A DNA stretch of 64,000 nt from Capitulum mitella (GCA_030062745.1 CP099848.1:2323501-2387500), one strand, 5' to 3'. Positions 24,165-35,979 are shown, counted from the first letter of the stretch. Translations and numbers: made by a program. Notes: generated by a model not told the origin, from the letters alone.

Positions 24165-24260
24165 CTGCACCTCACGGCCCGAGACGGAGCAGACGGCGTC
24201 CAGACGGGCAGCTCCCGGCCTGAGACGCACCAGACAGCGTCAGCTGGACACCCAGAGCGG
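24165..24260 (+). repeat. ~50-bp minisatellite, left fragment
   Basis: About two diverged copies of a unit containing GGGCAGCTCCCGGCCTGAGA and CAGACAGCGTCAGCTGGACA. The same unit recurs on the other side of the composite transposon at about 26240-26480 in the same orientation, which suggests that the transposon landed inside one array. Confidence 0.6.
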
Positions 24261-24637
24261 TAACGGGTGGGCACTGGGAAATGAGACGCTCTTTAACTAT
24301 GAATATTTCTTGGACATCACGCGTCTCACCACTGGTGTTTGGCTGGTGCATGCTACCCATTATTGGCTTGAACGTCGTACAAAAATTGAAGTTTTTTAGG
24401 TGACCAGAATCATGGAGAAGGATGAGGAACTTGCAATTTATCTGAAGTCATGGGGCCAATAACAAAGCAATGTTTCCGTGGGATTGTCACGAGACTTGAC
24501 CATGAGAGCCCGGCCAAATCATTTATTTGGAGGCATTGTGAACCCTTTGGGATCCCGCGAGAGACTGTTTAGGAACGCAGGCAACCCTCGAGGGTCGTGG
24601 TGGTGGCTCGCCGTCCCTTTGAGGGATGGCGAGCCAC

Positions 24638-25100
24638 CCTTAGAGGGATGGCGAGCCACACGAGAAGTTTACGGGGGAACTTGTTCTCTGGCCTCGTTTG
24701 TGCTTCTGTTGGACAGTCTCGACGAGTTCTAATATGGTATCCAGGATTTCCTGGCATATGACGCCCGTCGTAGATGAAGTAGCTTTCGTCGTCCATGACG
24801 ATGTCACATTTTTCTCGATTTGACATATGTTTGCGCGACAGTTTCCCGATGTGGGTTTTTCAGGCGATTTATTGTTGTTGTTTTTTTGGAGGGGGGAGGG
24901 TTACCCGGAGTGGCAATGGGGTGTCCATTCCTCTTTCGGTACTAGACCTTGTTTGCTGCCAAGCTTTTTCTCACGTACGCTCTCGAGATCCCAAACCTTG
25001 CAGCCAGGACGCGTTGTGACACCCCTCGTTTTCCAGATGTAGCTTAAATCAGATGTCGCTGTCTTTTGAGGCCCATTTTGGTAGGTTGATGGTGAATGAC
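24638..25100 (-). pseudogene. Tc1-like transposase, N-terminal and middle part (decayed)
   Basis: Minus-strand reading shows a helix-turn-helix block near 25045-24960 (KRGVSQRVLAARFGISRAYV), the usual DNA-binding part of Tc1-like transposases. It is followed by stops and frame changes. From 24826 the frame reads KCDIVMDDESYFIYDG, holding the first catalytic Asp in the VMDDESYF block, then ENKFPRKLLVWLAIPLR, ending in a junction with duplicated GGATGGCGAGCCAC units. In-frame stops show that it is dead. Confidence 0.75.
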
Positions 25101-25194
25101 AGCATGAGAAACATTACCACGACCCTCGAGGGCGTACGTGAGACTGTCTAGCAGAAGTGCAAATGAGGCCAGAGACAGGCACGTTGCCAAGACT

Positions 25195-25443
25195 GTCCCC
25201 GGGGGAGGGACAAATGTCAAATTTTGCCATATGTTGCTGGCATCTTGCGAAATTTATAGGAAAGAGCAGCAATTATACGCAATTGGCCACATATTCAACC
25301 CACAGGAATATAGATAATGCTTGCTTTTGCAACATATATATGATCACTATTCCGTATTCGTGCGAAATCGCTATGTATCTAGTGTAGACCGCTTGGCTCG
25401 GGGGGGGGGCATGGTCCTCATAACCCCCCTGGCTACGTCCCTG
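25195..25443 (+). mobile_element. MITE-like repeat, copy C
   Basis: Same block order as copy B: GGGGGAGGGACAAATGTCAA, a CATATGTTGCTGG block, TTTGCAACATATATATGATC, ATCGCTATGTATCTAGTG, CGCTTGGCTC, a G run, and CCTGGCTACGTCCCTG. Its right terminus lies at the start of the plus-strand transposase piece, so its insertion or the associated rearrangement defines that breakpoint. Confidence 0.75.
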
Positions 25444-25990
25444 GCCAGAGAACAAGTTCCCCCGTAAACTTCTCGTGTGGCTCGCCATCCCTCTAAGGAT
25501 GGTGAGTCTGGTTATCATGCCGAGTACGGGTAATGTTGACGACAAAGTTTACTGTGAGAAGCGCAAAAGCGCATAATTATCTTATCCCCTTTTTGGATGG
25601 GAACTATGCCGACAGGGATATGCTGTTCTGGCCAGATTTGGCCAGCACTCATTACGCCAAGAAAACCCTCAAGTTGCTGGAAGAGGTCATAGTGCCGTTT
25701 ATGACGCGTGACACCAATCCCCTCTGTGTACCCAAACTACGCGATATTGAGGATATCTAGGGCATCATTAAACAGAAGGTGTAGTAGAAGCGACCGTATG
25801 CAGCTTCTGATCTCGCCCTGAAGCGCGGCTACGCCAGAGAAATGTTGCTCTGGACTCAGAAGTGCCGCTCAAAATACTGGTGCGCGTGCCCAGGCGCGTG
25901 CGCACTGCCGACAAATTAGGGATGATGGAGATGATCCTCTAGGCAAGAACTGACCGCTTCAGCTATGATTACGTTTCTGCCAAGTTTAAT
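25443..25990 (+). pseudogene. Tc1-like transposase, C-terminal part (decayed)
   Basis: The plus-strand reading begins inside ENKFPRKLLVWLAIPLR. After a stop and frame change it continues as MLFWPDLASTHYAKKTLKLL, which holds the second catalytic Asp of this family. Then come VPFMTRDTNPLCVPKLR and DIEDI, a stop at about 25758, and GIIKQKV, which together correspond to the third catalytic block (RPIE.FWG.LKQKV in intact relatives). Several later stops confirm a relic. Confidence 0.85.
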
Positions 25991-26239
25991 GATCATGCCG
26001 TGGTATGATTCATTTATTTTGGTGTTTATTTTATTTGTTATGATAAGTTTAATGATCATACTAGGTAATAAATGTGTTCACGGTATGACTTTAAAAAATG
26101 TCTCATTTCTCAGTGCCCACCCGTTGTAGCAAGGTGCAGTAGGAAGCCCTCACGTTAGCTTCCTACAGCAGACATTGATTGATGGATTATTGGGGCTTAG
26201 AGGCGCACCGACTTCGTGGTAACAACAACAGACATTGGC

Positions 26240-26480
26240 AGGTGAACACGAGGCGGGCAGCTCCCATCCTAAGACGGAGCAGATGTCGCCAATTGGACAC
26301 CAGACGGCACAGCTCCCAGCCTGAGACGGAACAGACATGGTCAGCTGTACACTAGACAATACAGCTCCTAGTCTGGGACGGAACAGATATGGTCAGGTGC
26401 ACATCAGGCGGTACAGCTCCCAGTCTGAGACGGAAAGATAACGCCAGCCGGCCATAAGAAGGGCAGTTCCCGGTCTGAAC
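26240..26480 (+). repeat. ~50-bp minisatellite, right array
   Basis: Four to five diverged copies of a unit containing CAGCTCCCAGCCTGAGACGG followed by AACAGACATGGTCAGCTGTA. They are in the same orientation as the fragment at 24165-24260 on the far side of the composite transposon. Confidence 0.75.
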
Positions 26481-26484
26481 ATTC

Positions 26485-26724
26485 CCCCCTTTCCTCGGGG
26501 GGGGGCGTAAATGTCAAATTCTGTCATGTTCCAATGGCATATGGCGAAATTTATAGGCAAAAGGAGCAATTTTATGCAATTTACATCTGATTTAACACAC
26601 AGGAAAACATATAATGTTTGCTTTTGCAACATATGTACGAGTATGATCACTATGAAGTATTCCTGCGAAATCGCTATATATCCAGTATAGACCGCTTGGC
26701 TTGGGGGTGTCGGCCCCGTCCCTG
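26485..26724 (+). mobile_element. MITE-like repeat, copy D
   Basis: Block order as in copies B and C: a C/G run, AAATGTCAAATTCTGTCATG, CAGGAAAACATATAATGTTT, TTTGCAACATATGT, ATCGCTATATATCCAGTATA, CGCTTGGCTTGGG, then a shortened GTCCCTG end. No coding capacity. Confidence 0.75.
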
Positions 26725-27099
26725 TCTTAAGGGTCGACAAAACGCCACAAAAATTTGGCATGTCTTGTCTTTTTGCCTTTTTTGCCTTTTTATTTTAAAG
26801 GAAATGCAAGCAACCTTTACTTCAAAGTTTATTTTAAATCACTCCGCAGCACAAAAGGACTTAGCATCGGAAGTCTGAGTAAAATTGGTCGGATCCGGGC
26901 CCCCGCACAAAAATTCTGAGAGCGCCCCTGTTACTACCTCACCTCGCCACCAGACCGACACAACTTTAGACTGCCTGTCCACCGACGGATGGACATTGTT
27001 ATTGCGATATGAAAGCGAGTTCTGAGGAAACGTATCATTGGGCTGCGCAGAATACCCTATTGTTGGGATAATGAGGGACAAGACCATGGCCTCTGACTG

Positions 27100-27265
27100 C
27101 AAGAAAGGGGGCAACCGACCAAAAGTGTGGAATTATTTTGTGCGTGGAAACAACGAGATTACTTACAGAACGCGCAAGATGATCATGGAGCGCAAAAACA
27201 CCGTTACAGGACTCTATTGTCATCTGTAGAGCAAACATAAGGTTCAGATCGGTGAGACAGACACA
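27100..27265 (+). pseudogene. Decayed BED zinc-finger fragment of an hAT-type transposase
   Basis: The reading PKVWNYFVRGNN, then KNTVTGLYCHL, a stop, SKHK follows the BED finger pattern (V W x x F ... C x x C ... H L x S K H). The HL.SKH half is kept apart from a TAG within it. The two zinc-binding cysteines are apparently replaced (Tyr and Arg at TAC and CGC, one transition from TGC). No DDE domain is recognisable downstream. Clustered ATCGAT motifs lie about 350 bases further on (27590-27660). Confidence 0.5.
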
Positions 27266-29080
27266 AGCGGGCCAAGTTCCAACAAAGCGAAGGGCAAGTA
27301 AAAGCCAACGAAAGATAGAAGCGCTTGCCAGGAAGGAAGTGGATGAGCGACAGCATTCCGGACGCACTGTGCGCTGGAAAGCTTACTTTAAATAAACGAT
27401 GGAACCTCAGTCTTTTTTTTCCTTAAAATGACATTAGAATGCGTTCGGTTTGTCTTCTGAATCCGGCTAACTGAAAGGATGCAATTACTTTTTGAGTTCC
27501 CCACGCGTCCCAGCCCATCCCTCCCTTCCCAAATCCCTACCCTTTAAGATGGGATATAAAGTCTACAACATACCCCGATTTATCGGTAAACTTATCGATA
27601 ATCGATAAATAGCGTAAACTTGTGTCGTTTACCGACAAAATCGAAACCTTTATCGATTCCTAACCCTGGAATCCACACGCTACAGTCGGCCCTCACTGAA
27701 GGAATCAGGCACGATCCAAATGCTCACATCCCTCTCTGTGAGAAATGTTGACGAACATCGACAAAAAGGCAATGGGCTCGACCACCAAAGATCCAAAGGA
27801 GCTGCAAAAATAAGAACATTAAGTGAATGGGCTGTTTTGGTTCTTTTCATCGTATGCCACTTAATAAGACGTTTTCAGGGCTTCCAGACACTCAGGCATT
27901 GCGCCACTATTGTATGAATTGCGTTTCTGTTTTGTTTTCTTTACGAAACGTGGCACAACGACGGATGCGATTTCAGATAATGCGACTCCATACATGTGTG
28001 GAGACACGTTTGCTCTATAACGAATTTGCTGAATAATCTACAGCGCCATTTTATTACGAAATATATTTTTTCCACCAAAGTAATATCCTGCTGGCTTCGA
28101 CAGCACTCGACGGGAGAGTGGTGCAATAAAGGCGTCAGGCAGGTCAAGATTGACATCTTGACAGATCAGTTATTCTTCTATTAGTTTGGATCTGTTTGGT
28201 GCAAAACCCTTATGACGTACGCGATATTGGCATCCGTCGTTCATTTTTCCGGAGCAAGAGTGCAGCCGAGCAGAAAGTTAGATGTCACAGGAGATATTCT
28301 TCATATGGTGATTTTCAGTTGGTCCACTCCTGCCGGTGACAGCCGGTGGGCGGTGGTGGGTACAGTGTCGGCGGGATGACCCTGCCGGTCCGCAACACTG
28401 TACAACCTTCATTTCAGCATGGCTGGCGATTCCCGAAAAATGTGTGGGGTGGGGGATAGGATTTCAGACCATGTTTTCCAGCCGCTGTCATAGTTCTAAT
28501 GTTAAAATCTCTGAGAAGAGTGTGTGGGGGGGGGGGAAGTCCACAGGTTTCCAACCCTGATACCCCAGGATTTCCACTTACGCCATTTAGGAGTCTTTAT
28601 TCCGTTCGCGCCATGAAACGACGGAAACGAAACAGCGTATCTTGGCGAGATGCAACAGATTTATTATCCGGTAGATACGAGCTTGTCCGTCGAACCCGTC
28701 GGATAATTGCCTTTTTATAAACAGTGATTTCCTGTAAAAGGGGTTATCCACCTTGGCCAGCTTTAGATGAATAGACCGGCTGGTAAGACAAATGGTCGGA
28801 GAAAAGCGTACGGATCAGCTGAAATCCCCCGTTCACAATCGCACCACCGAACCCTCCGTAAACCCCGAAACCGTCCATAAACCACCGAACCACTGAGGCA
28901 TCTTCAAACTATGAACCGCGAAACCACTCGTAAGCCATCGTCAAGGAAATGACAAAAATACGTTTTATTTATTTTTACATCAGCCCATATACACATCCAT
29001 ACCATAATATGCATATGTTTATTATCATACTGGCCTATACATATATTTTATACGTTTATATCAGCCCGCAGGTGTCCAGT
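27266..29080. other. Gene-free stretch
   Basis: No gene recognised. 27580-27665 contains several TATCGAT/ATCGATA motifs arranged roughly as an inverted repeat. Other frames are short and unremarkable. Confidence 0.5.
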
Positions 29081-29082
29081 GT

Positions 29083-29190
29083 GGAAAGGAATCTGCTGCC
29101 ACTCGGCTACGTGACTGCGTCGGGCAGCACATGCTTGGAAAGGAATCTGCTGCCACTCGGCTACGTGACTGGGTCGGGCAGCACATGCTC
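29083..29190 (+). repeat. 53-bp tandem duplication
   Basis: Two nearly identical copies of a 53-base unit beginning GGAAAGGAATCTGCTGCCAC and containing GTGACTGCGTCGGGCAGCAC lie head to tail. The few differences (for example GACTGCGTC against GACTGGGTC) imply a recent duplication. Confidence 0.85.
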
Positions 29191-29274
29191 CGCCGTGACG
29201 TCGGACGGCGCGGTGTCGAGTTGCTGACTGCTCGGTCCGCTACTGCTCGCTCGTCTCGTGCGGCCTCGGACGTC

Positions 29275-29352
29275 GAACGGACTCAGCTCGGGCCGGACGG
29301 ACTCAGTTCGGGCCGCACGGACTCAGCTGGGACCGGACGGACTCAGCCGGGG
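29275..29352 (+). repeat. 20-bp minisatellite (CGGACTCAG units)
   Basis: Four copies of a 20-base unit CGGACTCAGCTCGGGCCGGA with minor changes, in a GC-rich island at 29190-29430. The open frames across it are repeat-derived. Confidence 0.85.
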
Positions 29353-29809
29353 CGTCGGACTCGATCAGCGGAGACTGTCGGCGGGCCGAGCGTCGGATCG
29401 TTTCCACTCGAACCGGCCCGCGCCCGCCCATAAGCATGCCCGTTCATCACTTTTGACGGGCGAAAACCATTACGCGCTCTGCGATTAAGATTGACAGAGT
29501 CTGCTGCTGTTGGTTGCCCGGCCCCTCTGGGGAAACGCTAACGGTCCTGCCGCAGCGAACTTGCCGTAAACGTCTGAGATGATTTTTCTGCGAATTCCTT
29601 TGATGCACTGATGCTGGTTGAAAGGTTCCCCGTGGGCTTTTGATCACGAGCAATTTTCCACATTAATAGAGCCAAAAATGGTCTTTGCAGGCTCCCGGGC
29701 TTTGGGCGTGATTATAAAAATAGACAGCATTCTTTATACAGGGAGAAACTTGGGTCTGCACGCAACAGAGATAGAATATACTAGAAGCAAACCAAACCTG
29801 AGGCCATTA

Positions 29810-30302
29810 CAGGGCCCTGACACGGCAGAAGGCCCGAGACCACCAAAAATGCCACTAACTGCCAGAGGGAACCTAACATAAGCTAACCTAAACTGGCAAA
29901 AAAGTCTTCAGAAACTACAAGGAGGCAGATGGGCTCCTGGACGGTCCACCGACCAAATATCTAAAAACTGTCACATACTGACACGGGATTTCAGGTAGGT
30001 GGAGGGACGTAGCCGCCTAAAATCCCGCCATTTTTGTCATATTTCGGGCACTCTGTATGAGAACAAAACGCAGACGTTTTTGAAAGAAGACGAAGCGCTT
30101 CAATTTTTTGTCGGCTACCTTACGTACCCATTAACAAAAAAAAACGCAAAATTATGCCAAATATTTGCCCCTGGACCCACTCGGGTCCACACTTTTTATA
30201 TCTGAAGTGCAAAAATGGGAGGGAGGGGGGAGAGAGAGTCGCCCCGCGCTGACCATTCCCCTCTCCTCCCCCTTGGCGAGATCCTGGATCCGTCCCCGGC
30301 GG
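29810..30302 (+). mobile_element. Dispersed repeat with GGATCC-type terminus, copy 2
   Basis: Matches 10302-10766 over its length in the same block order: ACAGGGCCCTGACACGGCAG, GGCCCGAGACCACC, CTAAGCTA-type blocks, GGGCTCCTGGAC, CTCTGTATGAGAACAAAACG, a GAAGCGCTTCAATTTT block, CAAATATTTGCCCC, then AGATCCTGGATCCGTCCCC. Parts of the block order are also seen as single pieces elsewhere, so this is a dispersed family rather than a local duplication. Confidence 0.65.
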
Positions 30303-33300
30303 CACAACAGGGGATCCGTAATCCGACTCCTTCGGTATCGTCGAAGGAGGACCGCTGGACCCGTTCGGACGCCGCCAGCTCCTGCTCCTGCGGATCCCCA
30401 GGTCCTGGGGTGAGACCCCAGGCTTCTCACCCCAGGCTGGTGGTGAGAAGCGTGCCGCGCTCCGAAAACGCTAACGACATCACGGCGAGAGAAGAGGTTC
30501 GAAACGCCGCCACAGCCGAGCGACTGAAGAGCGGGCCTGAGTCTCCCCTGGAGCTCCTGAGACCTGCTCCGTCTGGAGCCGGTCATCAGTCTGGCGGCGA
30601 GGTGAAGGACTCGCTGTTCTTTTCACGTGACAGCTGGTGGCGCTGCCCTGTGCTGAGATGAGTACAAGATGTGGGGATGGCGGTGGCATTTGCGTTTTTA
30701 CGCGGCAGGTCATGACATGGCTTGTGTCGTCCGGGAGCCTTGGCTACAGGGTGTTGATATTTTTACTGCTCGTGTGCTGTAGACCAAAAGGAGCGTTTCT
30801 TCTAACAGATCAAAAATTACCCATGCCCTTCCTGGAAGACGTGGAAAGAAATGGCTCAAACGCTTTTGGTCTCGTAACTCGTGCCAAACGTCACGCCGCT
30901 GTTGTTTCCCGACAAAAAATGAGCGATTGCCAGGCTCCACCTCCGTACTTACAGCGCTGGCATCATTCTTAGGACGGGGAGGATCACATTTGCCGTTACG
31001 CCAGATAACTCTGATGCTCATGTATGCGCGTGTACATATACATTCGAACACTACGAACACAGCAAACTACGTCCGGCATCAAAAGTCTCGACAACAGTAA
31101 GCAAGATTCTGTTTTGTGGGTTACCATCACTGTTCAAAGACTGCAAATTTAGTCGCTTTCCCCATTGAAATTGCCTAAGTCTACCGACACAGTTACATAA
31201 TAACGTTGTCGTCATCTGTGGGACACCAAATTCTGTGGTATGACCTGTTTTGCCGCTCGCAAAACAAAACAACACATCTTTAGATTTAAGGCGTCTGTCC
31301 GGGCGCAGACCTCAGATCAGTTCTGCGAGGGTGTGGACCAGAGCTGGTATCCTGACGTGGTGGGTGCACACCGAGCCCGGTGATGCAGCGAAGGTCAGCC
31401 TGGGATCAGGCCAGCCCGAGACTCCGGCCACCGGCCGAGCTGGTCCCGCCACCACCGAGGGGCCGTTCCTTTGCATACAAATGCGACGGGGATTATCCTG
31501 TCGCGGAGAGAATAGAAATTCATGGCGTGGAATGAACTGGGAGACGATCGGATTTGGAGAAGCTATCGGCTATTGCGGAATACGCGGTAGATAGATGGAC
31601 CGGAAATTGCGGATTTAGGTATGTAAGATGTTCATCCTTGCTTTCAGCGGCCCGCACTGGTTACCGCAGCGTAGCGGGAGGTGGTGCAATCTTTTCAGTA
31701 TCGGTGCCAAATTGACTGCCCCCAGACGAAGACAAAAAGCGACCCCATTTCGAGGCTCATCTGCATCAACCATCCGCGAATCAAGCTGTTATCATGGCCC
31801 ATAGCCGCTTGTTGAGTTAAATGCTGTCATGACGAGTAAAACAGCACAAGCATGCGCACAGCAGCTGTGAAATTAATGGCACAAGGCCTTACGCGAAGGC
31901 ACTTGGTGCATTCACTACACGCGAACCAACATTCTAATTTGTACACAAGCCTCCCAATGCGAAATGTGCGAACCAGCATGCTTCCGTTTCGAAGTAGAAC
32001 ATGTACCGAAATTGCACTGTTTGTAACAATTCTAATGCCCTTTTCTTCACAACTAGATGTTGAACAGCAGTGGGCTTTTCTCCTACGCAGCGTTTGGGAA
32101 TCATGAGTTTTGGTCGTTTTCTTCCCCTCGTCGCCGATTGGCCCCAACTCCCAAGTCACACTCCTTAACCTCTGCCCCACAACTTGCAGCAATGTTTTCA
32201 TGGATGAATGGCTCGACAGCTTTAGTAGCCTAGAGGGAAGATCTTCAGTCGCAGGAATTACACGTTGTTCAGTTTATGCATGGCATAAATGAGCCTCATC
32301 ATTTCACATGTTCCAATGGAAACTGAAATCGGATCCCAGCTATCTTTGAAAGGTTTATACCCAGGGCAAACCTATTTCATATACATTTTCATGGTTCTAA
32401 TGCTAAAATGAAATATACCAACGGTGTTTCGGAATAAAATATCGGTCAAAAACGAAAAAAACAAAGGAAGTAGGACTGCCGCCACCTTTTTACTGTACGA
32501 ATGCACGTGTGTTAAGTTTTTACAAGTTGGGCAGTTTCCTCCACGCAAAGTTCTCTGATGAAGTGGAACGACTAAATAGGTCACGAATGAACAGCAATGA
32601 CATTTACATACACACATTGCAGGCCTACAGTCATATAAAACAACTTGGTCTTGTTTTGCAGGTTTTGTGACAGTCGACGACATTTTCAGGTGACAGTCGG
32701 ATTTCTTTTCAGTGACCGAGCATGATCTGTTGAAACAGAACAAGCTGTTGTAACGAAGTTTGACAGGAAAGAAGACGTTCACTTCTGCGTCCATTTTCTT
32801 CTGCGCGTTTGCACTCGTTGCCTGTTTAATATTTTTCTTCAGAATGCCGGTAAGTGCGTTCGCTGATTAAACACTTGAGTCATTAATAGCTTATCCGGCG
32901 GGACGATAGGAGGGACTCACCTGCGAGCAGCAGCGCGGGCGGTGTGACGTCCTGTCGTCAGGTCGTCGCTGACGTCAGGCGGCCAGTCAGACCGCCGCGA
33001 GACCGGCGACGCGTGCCGTCCGCCGACGCCGCTCCCGCAGCCGACACTGCCCACGGCCGTGCCGACGACGACGAGGCTCTGAGCCGAGCTCAGAACGGCG
33101 AACGTCCGGCGGAGCTGATGAGGTCGGACGTGCTGAGACGCGGCAGTAGTCGTCGGGATGAGGACATGCCGGCGTTCCCGGTCCCTGATGAGCTCCACCA
33201 ACAGCCGTCATCGTTACTGTTGTCATTGTCAGCGTGTTCTGTTTCTTTTGGCATGGGTGCGTCGATGTTCAGGGTTCTCACTCGTAACCTCGTCGTGAAA

Positions 33301-34599
33301 GTGACAAACGTTTAAACAGAAACAAAAACACACACTAACACTAAGCATCCTTTGTATCGCTTGCGTTCTCGTGTCTTCTTGAACATTAGAGGCTACTCAT
33401 TTTCCAAGGTGCGCAACACGGGTACAGCATTTTATACATTTGGATGCAGTGGAGTCGTGCTGGGAACCAACTAGACCAAACTGCGAGGCATTAGGTTACG
33501 AGACGAAAGCATGGGCTGATTACATTGTGACGCCGTATCCTTGGCTCCCTGAACTTTATTGGAAGAAGCTAAAACCCCGATCTATTTAATCCCGACTCCG
33601 TCAAAAGAAACAGCAGACACTGATGCTAACGGCTCATTGCATACTTCCTCGATACTATGCAGCAAATGGGCACCTTTTTCGTCTTTTCCATCATCATGTC
33701 AGGCACAACCCGTACCAGGCACATTGATCGGACCATAAACCTAGCAGAAGCAGATCGAGCCATCAACAGCTAACGGTGCATATCAATATTCTTCGCTGGA
33801 ACTTCAGAGACCAAGCATTGACGGCGCAGTTTGTCTTCGACACTAACGGCTGACAATGACGATAAAGTGCACCTTCACAAACTTGCTCGGGCGTAGAAGG
33901 CAGAGCTTGCCCAACAGGCAAGTTCATTTAACGTAAATGTTATGTTGTCAGAACGCTATTGCTCCCGCGAGAGCTATCATAAAAATATGCGAAACCTGTA
34001 ATTCAAACAGGATTGAAACATCAACACAAATTAAAGGGAAATAAAGTGCTATTTGAATGTCCAATCCGTCCCCGCAACACATTGAGTGCAATATTAGTTC
34101 TGATGTAGACAAACGTGCTGGGTTTATAGTTTTGCATTACAGCCTCATCCATGTGTGGTGTAAAATACACTTGGAAGTACGCCAAGTACCCGTGGTGCAC
34201 CAGCGTCATGATGAATCTCTTCACATTTTAATTGAAAAACTCAGCAGACAGGCTTATTTGCGCCGATTCAGGTGGAGATGCTGAACGGGTTGGTCGCTCC
34301 CGTTTCAAACTGTCGTGAGGCTAATCCCCGGCCTGAACGCCGTGACGGGGGGGGGGGCAGAACCCCCGGCACGTCGGGCGCCGACGAGCTGAACCGTCGC
34401 CACCACGTCACGGCGATCCCCGTCATCAACGCAGGGGATACGAGATTGCAAGATTTGCTAGAGATGACTGTTTTTAGTCTTCTTAGGTCACTGACCTCTT
34501 GTCTTCTTTGTTGTGACACCATTACGTGACGCACTGCCAAACCCTCACCCTTGTGTTGTAACGCTTCGTCACGCGTTGGCTAACAACCCGACGTTACAT
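30303..34599. other. Gene-free stretch
   Basis: No gene recognised. GC-rich patches at about 30330-30600, 31290-31460 and 32920-33220 are open in several frames without domains. A perfect 12-bp hairpin lies at 30404-30436. A minus-strand donor-like CAG|GTGAGT lies near 32928-32920, but no coding exon can be defended before it. Confidence 0.45.
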
Positions 34600-34895
34600 A
34601 ATTAATTCGCGTCCCTTGCCTGTTGTCACTGGAGAATACAGGAGGTGGCCAACGGGGCCATAGTCTCCCTTTCGTTTGGAAGGGGCCACACATCTTGTTT
34701 TCCTCCGCCTTTCGGAAAGAAACGTATGTTTTTTCGAAACGTATTTTTTTAAAAAGGTCCATTTTCGGAAACGGTCTAACAAAGTGGTCAAAATTAGGAA
34801 AGAAATTCATATTTAAGGATGTCCTAGGTTATACGGATGTAGGTCTGCCACCTCCCCCACCCTTAAAACGTGGCCTGGATCCGCCATTACCAATT
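34600..34895 (+). mobile_element. Probable degenerate transposon fragment ending in GGATCCGCC
   Basis: A segment ending GTGGCCTGGATCCGCCATTA shares the terminus type of the dispersed repeats at 10.3 and 29.8 kb. A shorter GGATCCTGGATTTTGCCA end lies at 35333-35352, and a GCCGGATCCAAGG end at 36953-36965. Assignment rests only on the terminus and the lack of genes. Confidence 0.35.
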
Positions 34896-35979
34896 GTGGA
34901 AAGTCAGCAGGTGACTCGGCATTTTTGCAGTCATTATCACTGAGGAGGTTGTTTATTTGTCCGTGTCATCATTCCTGGGAAACGTGCAGTTGTTCTCTAT
35001 ACGTTATCACGTTACCAGGGCTAGATGGCGCTCTGGTCACCCACCTTGAGAAGCTGAGTCAGATTTGATTAGCCCTCGACGGACCAAGGGGTGGTTACCA
35101 CCCCACGAGCACGGCTGTCGTTTTCTATCGGCTTGTTAGGATCCAAGCCCTACCAATGTATATTTGAGCTCTACCAATGTTCCTCCGAGCCTTTATAATG
35201 TTTTTAATACATTCTGAATTATAAATAAGCGGCATAACAGACAAATGAAGTAAAAAAGAACGAAGAATCAGGCATTTCACACAACAGTGGTCATACACAT
35301 TATAAGATATTGTTTTTGCACAGGCAGGGATCGGATCCTGGATTTTGCCAACGGGGGGGGGGGTGGATTCCTTTTGAGAGCGTCAAAACGGAATTACTAA
35401 GGCGTCTGATCTGATAATCGCACTGAAAGGGTGCCGAAGTGACACCGAAAAGGCACAAAAATCGCGCCGGAAGGGCGCCACATTCGATCGCAATAACGCT
35501 TAAACCAAGCGAAACGTTCGACTATGTGACAGGCGGTGTCAAAACGACTCACGAGGATGTTTTGACTCGTGCGCGCTTGGAAGTGAAGTGCCTATATTAC
35601 GTGCGGGCATGTCATATTAAATATGCACTACGCTATGGCCGATTTCTTGATGTTACAAGTGTACCTTTTTAACATACGGGCGCGTGCGTCCTGCGTTGTA
35701 CCTCAAAAGGGCACGATGCCGCTTGCACGCTCTTCAGCGATAGGATGCCTTTGTATCCGCGGACAAAATTCGTTCATGAGAAACTGAGTCAAGCACCAGT
35801 CTAATCGCCAGGTTTGGCTCTGTGTCTCTGAGCCACGATGGAGGAATTCTATCAAAAGAGTGCCTACAACGAAAACGATGGTGACTCTTCAGTGTTACTA
35901 AGACGTTGTTTTGAACAGTAAGGTGTTATGGTCCTTCACTATATTGCGTAAATGTGTCTTCAGGACGCCTTTTAAATAA
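34896..35979. other. Gene-free stretch
   Basis: No gene recognised. It contains a short GGATCC-type repeat end at about 35325-35375 next to a G homopolymer, then AT/GC-balanced sequence with short frames. Confidence 0.5.

Larger units (their letters stand above)
24262..26125. mobile_element. Rearranged Tc1-like element bounded by 25-bp inverted repeats
   Basis: AACGGGTGGGCACTGGGAAATGAGA at 24262-24286 matches, with one mismatch, the reverse complement of 26101-26125, forming terminal inverted repeats. Inside are two opposed pieces of one transposase: the N-terminal and middle part on the minus strand (about 25100-24638) and the C-terminal part on the plus strand (25443-25990). A perfect 56-bp inverted repeat (24638-24693 and 25443-25498) is the coding segment shared by the pieces. 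A MITE copy ends exactly where the plus-strand piece begins. The whole is inactive. Confidence 0.75.
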
